Below, piece by piece: positions 1-5,335 of a DNA stretch of 9,133 nt. The position numbers and the translations under genes are program-made. Under the pieces are notes generated by a model that saw nothing but the letters and a program-made list of their open reading frames with translations, did no database searches and was not told where the DNA came from. This DNA comes from UBA11574 sp964591175 (GTDB lineage Bacteria > Desulfobacterota > Desulfobacteria > Desulfobacterales > UBA11574), in the NCBI GenBank assembly GCA_964591175.1, contig CAZQAF010000111.1, positions 1 to 9,133 of the forward strand, given 5' to 3'. Positions within the stretch are counted from its first letter, which is position 1; the number at the start of each line of letters is the position of its first letter.

Positions 1-483
1 GCACTCGAATCGCTGTTCATTGACTTGGGTTCCCCACTGGGTGCCGCTAAGCTCTTCAACAAGTTCGAACCCGTTTTTCTCATAAAGATGCCGTGCGGCG
101 TTCAGACCCTCGAATGTCCACAGGTATATCTTCCGGTATCCCCTGTTCCGACAAAAGCGGATCGCGGTATCGATGAGCCGGTTGCCGACGCCTTTACCCC
201 GGAAGTCATCCGACATGATGAACCACCGAAGATGTGTGCCTTTGCTTTCGGCATGAATGCCGTCGATGGTAATGGCGCCCTCGACCCGGCCGTCGGCCCG
301 GGCAGTCCAAAAACCATCGCGGTTTTCGTTATATCGTTTGAGAAATTCGGAAAGTTCACTCGCGACTTTAGCTTCAAAGAAGAGTCCGAATCCCCAGTGT
401 TTGTGGTAGTAAATGCCGTGAAGTTCTGCAACGCGTCCCAGGGCCCCCGGGACATACCCCTTTTCTATCTTGACCGCTCCCAT
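1..483 (-). CDS. GNAT family N-acetyltransferase (3' end cut by window edge)
   Basis: Reading the minus strand from ATG at 483 gives 161 open codons that run off the left edge. The protein has the GNAT fold signature: a beta-4 strand LRWFIM (residues 85-90), the acetyl-CoA pyrophosphate-binding motif RGKGVG (95-100, matching R/Q-x-x-G-x-G/A), and a C-terminal segment with LWTF and ARHLYEKNGF (about 121-139), typical of motif B. It should transfer acetyl from acetyl-CoA to an unknown amine in the cytoplasm. The N-terminal wording (residues 10-40, with HWGFGLFFEAKVASEL) resembles, from memory, the acetyltransferase half of MarR-GNAT fusion proteins. Here it stands alone, starting close to that domain's beginning. 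A GGAGG ribosome site at 489-493 lies 5 nt before the ATG, so the start is well supported and no upstream HTH is fused. Only a few C-terminal residues are probably missing. The substrate is unknown. It is divergent from the ALDH-like gene. Confidence 0.88.
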   Translation of the reverse strand, partial: MGAVKIEKGYVPGALGRVAELHGIYYHKHWGFGLFFEAKVASELSEFLKRYNENRDGFWTARADGRVEGAITIDGIHAESKGTHLRWFIMSDDFRGKGVGNRLIDTAIRFCRNRGYRKIYLWTFEGLNAARHLYEKNGFELVEELSGTQWGTQVNEQRFEC

Positions 484-488
484 GAAAA

Positions 489-493
489 CCTCC
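489..493 (-). promoter_or_regulatory. Shine-Dalgarno site of the GNAT gene
   Basis: GGAGG on the minus strand, 5 nt before the ATG at 483. This fixes the start of the stand-alone GNAT domain and argues against an N-terminal extension. Confidence 0.75.
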
Positions 494-563
494 GTCTAAA
501 CCGCGGCGCGTGCGCGCCGGACAGATGGACTGTATCGGATCATCTGAAGAAAATAATCATGTG

Positions 564-591
564 TTGACATCGTCAGCAATAACAATATACG
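564..591 (+). promoter_or_regulatory. Candidate sigma-70-like promoter for the ALDH-like gene
   Basis: A perfect TTGACA (564-569) is followed after 16 bp by TATACG (586-591), 4 of 6 matches to the -10 consensus. Transcription would start near 598, leaving a leader of about 80 nt before the ATG at 679. This is a pattern match by eye only. Confidence 0.4.
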
Positions 592-628
592 AATGTATAG
601 GATAAAAGTACGGAATATTTATTGAAAT

Positions 629-657
629 ATAATGCGGAAGTCCTTGGAGCATGTCAA
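629..657 (-). promoter_or_regulatory. Candidate divergent promoter for the GNAT gene
   Basis: On the minus strand a perfect TTGACA (657-652) is followed after 17 bp by CATTAT (634-629), 4 of 6 matches to TATAAT. It would read toward the GNAT gene with a leader of roughly 140 nt. It lies inside the leader of the plus-strand ALDH-like gene, so the two candidate promoters would fire through each other. The -35 match may be chance. Confidence 0.3.
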
Positions 658-666
658 GGACATTAT

Positions 667-673
667 CGGGAGA
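667..673 (+). promoter_or_regulatory. Ribosome binding site deciding the ALDH-like start
   Basis: CGGGAGA lies 5 nt before ATG 679. No comparable site precedes the in-frame TTG at 622, so ATG 679 is preferred. Confidence 0.55.
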
Positions 674-678
674 AAACC

Positions 679-1878
679 ATGACTCAACATAAAAGATTTA
701 AAGCAAGACTTGAAGAAATCAATCGACTGGCCGATGCACTGGAAGCCCGCCGATCAGATCTCCAGGAATCCGCAGCCATAGATGCCGGATTTCCCGTGAA
801 AATTACCGGAACCGAGGTGGACTTGGCCGTGGATTATTTGCGAACCTTGGAGCAGGATATCCCCTGGATTGAAAACGGCAAACCTTACGGCACCGTGGCC
901 ACCATATTTGCATATGACGCGCCGGCCGTCGTGCTGGGCCGGCTGGGCGGATCGGCCCTTTTGACCGGCAACCGCCTCCGCTTCAGCGTCTCATCCCAAA
1001 CACCGCGAACAGCCGCGATTTTAGCACAAATCTGTCAAGACTTTCCGGCAATGGAACCCATGGTCGATCTGGACAACCGGGAATTCGGCAAGCGCTGTGT
1101 CATGGACGAAGATGTCCGGGTTCTCTTTATCTCCGGGGCTTCGGCTGTCGGTGAGGTCTATCGGAAACAACACACCGCTTTTGACAAACTCTTTTTTGCA
1201 GGTCCCGGCGGCATGCCTGCGGCCGTCGTGTTCGAGGACGCCGATGTCCGATCGGCAAGCCGGTTTATTGCCCGGCGGGCGTTTATCAATGCCGGCCAGT
1301 ACTGCACTACCCTGAAAAAGGCCTACATCCATCGCAGTATTTATGAACCCGTTCGAAATAACATACTGGAGGCGGTTCAACACATGAAGGTTGGAGACCC
1401 CTTTGACCCGGATACCGAAATCGGGCCGATCCTGGTAGAGCGCACCCGGAAAATTGTTGAAAATGCTCTTGAAAAATGCCGGCCCGCACACCAGATTACC
1501 GGATCCATCAACGGACAGGTCATCTATCCGCTGGTTCTTGAAACTGAAAACAGCTCGATTCCGGATCTCGAACTCTTTGGCCCGTTTCTGCTGTTAAAAC
1601 CCTTTAACGATCCCGATGAAGCTGTTTCGGAACTGATTCAAACCCGATACGGTTTTCTGCTGTCTTTTTTCGGATCACCTTCTGAATCGATCTTAACGCG
1701 CTTTCATGAAAACTTCGGCATGGTGCATGACAATCCGGATTTTACGTTTACACCGCTGCGGCTCCCCTTTGGGGGAAAAAATGAGAGCGGCTGGATTCTG
1801 GAGCGAAAAGGGGATCAGTATATCGAGCGGGACGGGGCGTTTCTATACAGTAAGGAACTGGTCTATTTTGACCAATAA
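679..1878 (+). CDS. Aldehyde dehydrogenase-fold protein with altered active site
   Basis: A 399-residue protein from ATG 679; an in-frame TTG at 622 would add 19 residues but has no ribosome site. ALDH hallmarks in order: an N-terminal helix with LADALEARRSDL (17-28); a Rossmann-like part with PYGTVATIFAYDAP (69-82); GASAVGE (153-159, in place of GSTxVG); the catalytic cysteine in GQYC (Cys209); KVGDPFDPDTEIGPI (237-251); ELFGP (298-302), which keeps the nicotinamide-ribose glutamate; and PFGGKNESG (363-371). Several key residues are changed. The ELGGK segment reads GPGG (175-178), so the general-base Glu is absent. The KPSE segment reads SVSS (103-106), so the Lys and Glu that hold the NAD(P) adenosine ribose are gone. 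The oxyanion Asn is Asp80. At 399 residues it is about 80-100 shorter than usual ALDHs, mainly at the N-terminus. It may be an acyl- or thioester-type enzyme, a protein with another cofactor, or a non-catalytic relative. The substrate is unknown. Confidence 0.85.
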   Translation: MTQHKRFKARLEEINRLADALEARRSDLQESAAIDAGFPVKITGTEVDLAVDYLRTLEQDIPWIENGKPYGTVATIFAYDAPAVVLGRLGGSALLTGNRLRFSVSSQTPRTAAILAQICQDFPAMEPMVDLDNREFGKRCVMDEDVRVLFISGASAVGEVYRKQHTAFDKLFFAGPGGMPAAVVFEDADVRSASRFIARRAFINAGQYCTTLKKAYIHRSIYEPVRNNILEAVQHMKVGDPFDPDTEIGPILVERTRKIVENALEKCRPAHQITGSINGQVIYPLVLETENSSIPDLELFGPFLLLKPFNDPDEAVSELIQTRYGFLLSFFGSPSESILTRFHENFGMVHDNPDFTFTPLRLPFGGKNESGWILERKGDQYIERDGAFLYSKELVYFDQ

Positions 1879-1921
1879 CCTAAATCTTTCCTGAAAATTA
1901 GGGATACTGTTTCTAAAATCT

Positions 1922-2070
1922 AACCCTGATTGAGGAAAAGTCGAGGCTTGCCCGCCTTTGGCTGTGATGCCCCAGATTCAAGGCGACCGAGGGTGAAGCT
2001 GTAGTTGTCTTCCGCGAACCCTCGGCAACGAAGGAGATGGGGTATTATCGGCTTTTGCTCAATCAGGGTT
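1922..2070. repeat. Long imperfect palindromic repeat element 1
   Basis: The outer arms AACCCTGATTGAG (1922-1934) and CTCAATCAGGGTT (2058-2070) are perfect 13-bp inverted copies. Further pairing follows inside: AAAAGTCGA (1936-1944) with TCGGCTTTT (2048-2056, one G-U), ATGCCCCA (1967-1974) with TGGGGTAT (2038-2045, one G-U), and CCGAGGGT (1987-1994) with ACCCTCGG (2018-2025). The last two pairs share one centre at 2006. The outer ones are offset by an extra stretch of about 20 nt in the left arm. The whole can fold as one long hairpin. It lies between two convergent genes and could terminate transcription from both sides, but it carries no clean U-tract. It looks like a mobile or dispersed non-coding repeat; other genomic copies cannot be checked here. 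Confidence 0.8.
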
Positions 2071-3067
2071 TTAGGTATTTCACCTTAAGCTTCATAATCC
2101 GCTCCAGAGATTTCATTCCTTTGGCTTTCATCGAAGAAGAGCGTCCCTGAATATCGCGTATTTCCTTGAATGCATTTTCGATGTCAGGACCTGCATGGCA
2201 GATCAGGGGCATGTCGATTCCTGCCGACAATATCCGCTTGATAGCGGTTTTCAGATCATAATGCTTTTGAACGGCGCCCATATCCAGATCATCGGTCATG
2301 ACAACGCCGCCGTATCCCATCTGCCCCCGTAACAGATCATCGGCAATGATCTTGGACAGGCTGGCCGGCCAGTCCGGATCGATTCCCTTGTAACGAATAT
2401 GCGACAGCATGATTCCGGCCACACCATGCGTTATGGCGGCTTTAAAGGGAAGCAGGTCGAATCCCCGGAGGGCATCCATATCGATATCCAGATCCGGAAG
2501 CTCAAAATGGGAATCGAGCACGGTCCGGCCGATGCCCGGGAAATGCTTGGCCACTGCCATGATGTTTTCAGCCTGAAGATGTTCGATCACCACACACCCC
2601 AGCTCAGACACCCATTTAGGATCATGGCCGAATGCCCGGTCCGCCATGACGCTGTTGACATCTTTCGACGCCACATCCATCACCGGCGCCAGATTCATGT
2701 TGATACCCACGCCGGACAGCTCTTTTGCCGTTGTTTCAGCAAAGAAGACGGCATCCTCGATCCTTTTCATTGCAGGATTTCCCGGAAAACGCGTAAACGG
2801 TTCTTTGAGGCGGGCGACTTTTCCGCCTTCCTGGTCAGCGGCAATCAATAACGGCGGCTGGCCCACGGACCGCGCATACGCCTGCATTGAAACGCACAGG
2901 TCTTTGATCTGTTCCGGATCGATGATGTTTCCGGCAAAGAGGATAATACCCCCCACTTTTAGCGTGTCGATAAGAAACTCGAGTTCGGCATTCAATTCGA
3001 TGCCGTCGAATCCTGCCATCAGGCGCTGTCCCGCACACTGTTCGGGTGTAAATGCGGTAATGTTCAT
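2063..3067 (-). CDS. nagZ: Beta-N-acetylhexosaminidase, glycoside hydrolase family 3
   Basis: A 334-residue GH3 protein of single-domain NagZ size. It should remove N-acetylglucosamine from anhydro-muropeptides in the cytoplasm during cell-wall recycling, and no signal peptide is seen. Motifs in order: ADQEGGKVARL (77-87, substrate pocket), RAFGHDP (144-150), KHFPGIGRT (174-182), the acid/base Asp-Ser-His dyad DSH (185-187), and MTDDLDMGA (257-265), in which Asp259 is the expected nucleophile. The KHFPGHG motif has Ile in place of the second His, which I recall from relatives; all catalytic residues are present. Upstream purine-rich AGAGGAAAGAG lies somewhat far from ATG 3067 for a ribosome site. 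The last codons (Lys-Pro-stop) lie inside palindromic element 1, so the repeat provides the TGA. It is the third gene of a minus-strand row after mltG and the methyltransferase, 92 nt downstream of the latter. Confidence 0.93.
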   Translation of the reverse strand: MNITAFTPEQCAGQRLMAGFDGIELNAELEFLIDTLKVGGIILFAGNIIDPEQIKDLCVSMQAYARSVGQPPLLIAADQEGGKVARLKEPFTRFPGNPAMKRIEDAVFFAETTAKELSGVGINMNLAPVMDVASKDVNSVMADRAFGHDPKWVSELGCVVIEHLQAENIMAVAKHFPGIGRTVLDSHFELPDLDIDMDALRGFDLLPFKAAITHGVAGIMLSHIRYKGIDPDWPASLSKIIADDLLRGQMGYGGVVMTDDLDMGAVQKHYDLKTAIKRILSAGIDMPLICHAGPDIENAFKEIRDIQGRSSSMKAKGMKSLERIMKLKVKYLKP

Positions 3068-3122
3068 TGATTCTATTTTCTCTTTCCTCTTTTCTATTTC
3101 CTAATCCCTATGCCCTTTCAGC

Positions 3123-3159
3123 GTTGAGCATTGAGCTTCCCAGCTTCCCGGCTTTCAGC
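3123..3159. repeat. Short degenerate 7-8-nt tandem tract
   Basis: Five consecutive units read GTTGAGC, ATTGAGC, TTCCCAGC, TTCCCGGC and TTTCAGC, all ending in GC and mostly beginning with a T-rich half. The tract starts immediately beyond the methyltransferase stop codon and occupies part of the 92-nt gap before nagZ. The rest of that gap (about 3070-3110) is a run of pyrimidines on the plus strand. It looks like a remnant of a simple-sequence repeat; no function is implied. Confidence 0.5.
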
Positions 3160-4011
3160 TCAGACACGAATCAGTACCATCCCTGTCCACTCCTTTTCAT
3201 CCGCTTTCCAGGTGCATTTAAATCCGTTCCGGGAAAACCCGCTTAAAAGATTTTCAACTTCATAAGATCTGATTCCCGATACCACCACCACGCCGTTTTT
3301 TGGGGTGATTTCGGCCATGTGGGAACAAAGCCGCCTGAGGGTAGGATAACGAAGATTGGCAACAATCATAGCATAGGGTTGTTTGATGTCTACAACCGCG
3401 GTATCCGGAATCGCGATTCGATGTTCAAGGCCATTCAGCTCGACGTTGATTTTGGCCTCGTTTCTCGCACAGGGATCGATATCGATCCCGACGGCCCCCG
3501 GCATTCCCAGTAATACGGCGGCCATGGCCAAAACCCCGGATCCCGTACCGATATCCAGAGCCCGTGAATTTTCGGCCGTGAGAATGTCCCGGTTTGCGGT
3601 TAATGCCGCTTCTATCCCCAGAATTGCCAATCGGGTGGTGGGGTGGTCCCCGAATCCGAATGAAGCGCCTTTTAAAATTTCGATAACGATATCCTGGGGA
3701 GCCGGCTCAAAAACCGTGTCCGGCGGCTTCAGAATCACACGATTTGAAATTCGAACGGGTCTTTCGTAAGATTTCTCGATAAACGAACATCCGAATTGAT
3801 AGGTGTACTTAATATCACGGTTTGAAACCAGATCCCTGATCATGGCTTTCAGGGTTTTTGCATCCGCGATATTGTTGCCACACAGCTGTTTTTTGAGTCT
3901 GCCGGGCGTCAGCCTTTGTTTGGATTCTTCGACCATGGCCAGCACTTCCCGGCGGAGCGTTTCGGGATCTTGTTTCGGATTTTCACAGGTTTTGAAAGGC
4001 AAGGTCTTCAT
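3160..4011 (-). CDS. PrmA-like SAM-dependent methyltransferase with atypical N-terminus
   Basis: A 283-residue class I methyltransferase. The C-terminal two thirds match the ribosomal protein L11 methyltransferase (PrmA) pattern: FGFGDHPTTRL (118-128), like PrmA's FGTGxHxTTxL; SAM motif I ALDIGTGSGVL (151-161); the acidic loop GIDIDP (175-180); NVELNG (189-194); and VANLRYPTL (217-225), where PrmA has VANIL. Residues about 17-95 differ from PrmA's L11-recognition domain. They read like a small winged-helix fold (helices around LRREVLAMVEESK and AKTLKAMIRDLVSN, then a strand-rich YTYQFGCSFIE). The target may therefore not be L11. Start choice is uncertain. ATG 4011 has AAGG touching it, with palindromic element 2 only 10 nt upstream. 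Met26 at 3936 has a better-spaced GGGAAG but would cut into the first helix. It lies between mltG and nagZ on the same strand. Confidence 0.8.
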   Translation of the reverse strand: MKTLPFKTCENPKQDPETLRREVLAMVEESKQRLTPGRLKKQLCGNNIADAKTLKAMIRDLVSNRDIKYTYQFGCSFIEKSYERPVRISNRVILKPPDTVFEPAPQDIVIEILKGASFGFGDHPTTRLAILGIEAALTANRDILTAENSRALDIGTGSGVLAMAAVLLGMPGAVGIDIDPCARNEAKINVELNGLEHRIAIPDTAVVDIKQPYAMIVANLRYPTLRRLCSHMAEITPKNGVVVVSGIRSYEVENLLSGFSRNGFKCTWKADEKEWTGMVLIRV

Positions 4012-4021
4012 CCTTATCTAT

Positions 4022-4161
4022 AAGTCATCTCAAAAAAGTCTTTTCGGCCGATATCGGCGTTGAGCCCTCGTCCCAAGTCCTCGACATACTTGAGTATGCC
4101 TGCGGGTTGACCCTCGGCCTCGTCTTGATCTCGACCGAAAATCCTAATTTTGAGATGACTT
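4022..4161. repeat. Long imperfect palindromic repeat element 2
   Basis: Perfect 14-bp outer arms AAGTCATCTCAAAA (4022-4035) and TTTTGAGATGACTT (4148-4161) are followed inside by TTTTCGG against CCGAAAA. At the exact midpoint (4091.5) is CATACT-TG-AGTATG (4085-4098). Inner and outer symmetry thus share one centre across 140 bp, the mark of a single folded element. The sequence differs from element 1 but shares size, layout and an internal ACCCTCGGC. Flanks show a possible 4-nt direct repeat TCTA (4017-4020 and 4161-4164), which could be chance. It fills nearly the whole gap between the mltG stop and the methyltransferase start and may attenuate or separate their expression, or stabilise the upstream mRNA. 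Short open frames read through it are not taken as genes. Confidence 0.85.
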
Positions 4162-5169
4162 CTAATATCGGCCCAATTGATACTTTCTGACCGCCCGTTC
4201 GTGTTCTCTGAAGTTGGTCGAAAAATAGTGGGTGCCGTCTTTCTTGGAAACAAAGTACAGATATTTGGTATGTGCCGGATAAAGCGCCGCCGCAATGGCT
4301 TTGACGCCGCAATTTGAAATCGGTCCGGGAGGAAGCCCTCTCATGGTGTACGTGTTGTATGGTGTCGGTCTTTTTAAATCCTTTCGGGTAATATTCCCAT
4401 TATAATCCTCGATGCCGTAAATGACCGTGGGATCGCTCTCCAGACGCATCTTTCTTTTCAGCCGGTTATGAAAAACAGAGGAAATAATGGGACGTTCCCT
4501 GGCAACGCCGGTCTCCTTTTCGATAATCGATGCCAGGGTGATCACCTGGTGAACCGTCATGCCAACGGCTTTGGCCCGATTTTCCCATTTTACCGTAAAA
4601 ACCTCCCTGAACCGCTTGATCATGGCGCGTATGATATCTTTCGGCGTCGCATCTATGGCAAAGTAATAGGTGTCCGGAAAGAGATATCCTTCAAAGGTTT
4701 GGGCATCGATCCCCATGGCATGTACGAATTCGGGATCGGTGGCGGTCTTGAAAAAATCCGCCTCGGTTCCGAATCCCGCGGCCTGAACAGCCCGTGAAAC
4801 CTGCATTAAATTGTATCCTTCGGGTATGGTCAGCCGGTGCAGCAGCACTTTCCCTTCCACCATGGTTTGGAGTATTTTTTCCGGCGTCATGGCATTGGAA
4901 AGCATATATTCGCCGGCCTTGATATGTTTATCATAACCGTGGAAGCGTGCAAACAATCTGAATTTGAATGGATGACGAATCAAACCTTGGTTATACAGCA
5001 TGGTCGAGAGCGCTTTGAATCCCTGGCCCGATCGAACCATAACCGCCCGTTCGATCGATCCTTTACCGGCCGGTGTATTGGCGTCGGCAACGATATTCAG
5101 ATGAACGCCGGCGACAACCGCCAATAGCAAAAACAATATGAGCGAAACAGCAAAACTCAGTTTCTTCAA
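4162..5169 (-). CDS. mltG: Endolytic murein transglycosylase MltG (YceG family)
   Basis: A 335-residue protein of normal MltG length. It is an inner-membrane enzyme that cuts nascent glycan strands, probably setting their length next to the synthesis machinery. Residues 5-24 form one hydrophobic transmembrane anchor. Residues about 43-108 form the LysM-like subdomain (KAGEYML, TPEKILQTMVEGK). The catalytic domain has EGYLFPDTY (160-168), LASIIEKET (212-220) with catalytic Glu217, RLESDPTVIYG (242-252), and YNTYTMRGLPPGPISNCG (271-288). The usual NPG there is NCG. The C-terminus YLYFVSKKDGTHYFS is typical. The start is TTG at 5169: a stop lies six codons upstream with no ATG or GTG between, and the next Met (44) would remove the membrane anchor. 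AAGGGAG at 5180-5186 is 10 nt upstream. The TAG stop abuts palindromic element 2. Confidence 0.95.
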   Translation of the reverse strand: MKKLSFAVSLILFLLLAVVAGVHLNIVADANTPAGKGSIERAVMVRSGQGFKALSTMLYNQGLIRHPFKFRLFARFHGYDKHIKAGEYMLSNAMTPEKILQTMVEGKVLLHRLTIPEGYNLMQVSRAVQAAGFGTEADFFKTATDPEFVHAMGIDAQTFEGYLFPDTYYFAIDATPKDIIRAMIKRFREVFTVKWENRAKAVGMTVHQVITLASIIEKETGVARERPIISSVFHNRLKRKMRLESDPTVIYGIEDYNGNITRKDLKRPTPYNTYTMRGLPPGPISNCGVKAIAAALYPAHTKYLYFVSKKDGTHYFSTNFREHERAVRKYQLGRY

Positions 5170-5179
5170 CGTTAATATG

Positions 5180-5186
5180 CTCCCTT
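5180..5186 (-). promoter_or_regulatory. Ribosome binding site supporting the TTG start of mltG
   Basis: AAGGGAG on the minus strand, 10 nt before the TTG at 5169. The spacing is slightly long, but this is the only start compatible with a complete membrane anchor. Confidence 0.6.
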
Positions 5187-5202
5187 AATGAAAAGTCCAC
5201 TT

Positions 5203-5232
5203 ATTTTATTCCAAATGAACATGAATTGTCAA
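5203..5232 (-). promoter_or_regulatory. Promoter of the mltG gene row
   Basis: On the minus strand a perfect TTGACA (5232-5227), an 18-bp spacer, and TAAAAT (5208-5203), 5 of 6 matches to the -10 consensus. Transcription would start near 5196, giving a leader of about 27 nt that includes the AAGGGAG site. This is the best promoter match in the window and probably drives mltG, and possibly the methyltransferase and nagZ behind it. Confidence 0.6.
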
Positions 5233-5295
5233 AGAAGAACGGTCATCGCTTTGGACTGGCGTGATGGGTATTTTTTGTTAGATCGTTTAAATCGC

Positions 5296-5323
5296 TTGAT
5301 TTTATGACCCAAATGTTTATGAT
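5296..5323 (+). promoter_or_regulatory. Candidate promoter of the radical SAM gene
   Basis: TTGATT (5296-5301, 4 of 6), a 16-bp spacer, and TATGAT (5318-5323, 5 of 6). The predicted start of transcription (about 5330) falls on or just before the ATGs at 5330 and 5336, and no Shine-Dalgarno sequence is seen. If correct, the mRNA is leaderless or nearly so. Confidence 0.4.
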
Positions 5324-5335
5324 TTGTTAATGAAT

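Noticed and set aside
504..519. GC-rich inverted repeat CGGCGCG-TG-CGCGCCG
   Set aside because: It could be an operator or hairpin in the GNAT leader, but the 2-nt loop and simple CG alternation make chance likely, so it is not listed as a feature.
25..567. Plus-strand open frame of 180 codons at the left edge
   Set aside because: It lies opposite the GNAT gene, which has clear motif A and a good ribosome site; the plus-strand reading shows no family.
1879..1905. Weak inverted repeat CCTAA ... TTAGG after the ALDH-like stop
   Set aside because: Only 5 bp of stem and no T-run, so it is not a convincing terminator.
4014..4312. Two short minus-strand frames of 93 and 95 codons between mltG and the methyltransferase
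   Set aside because: They read through the palindromic element and the mltG 3' end in other frames. Such frames across repeats are often mis-annotated as hypothetical proteins.
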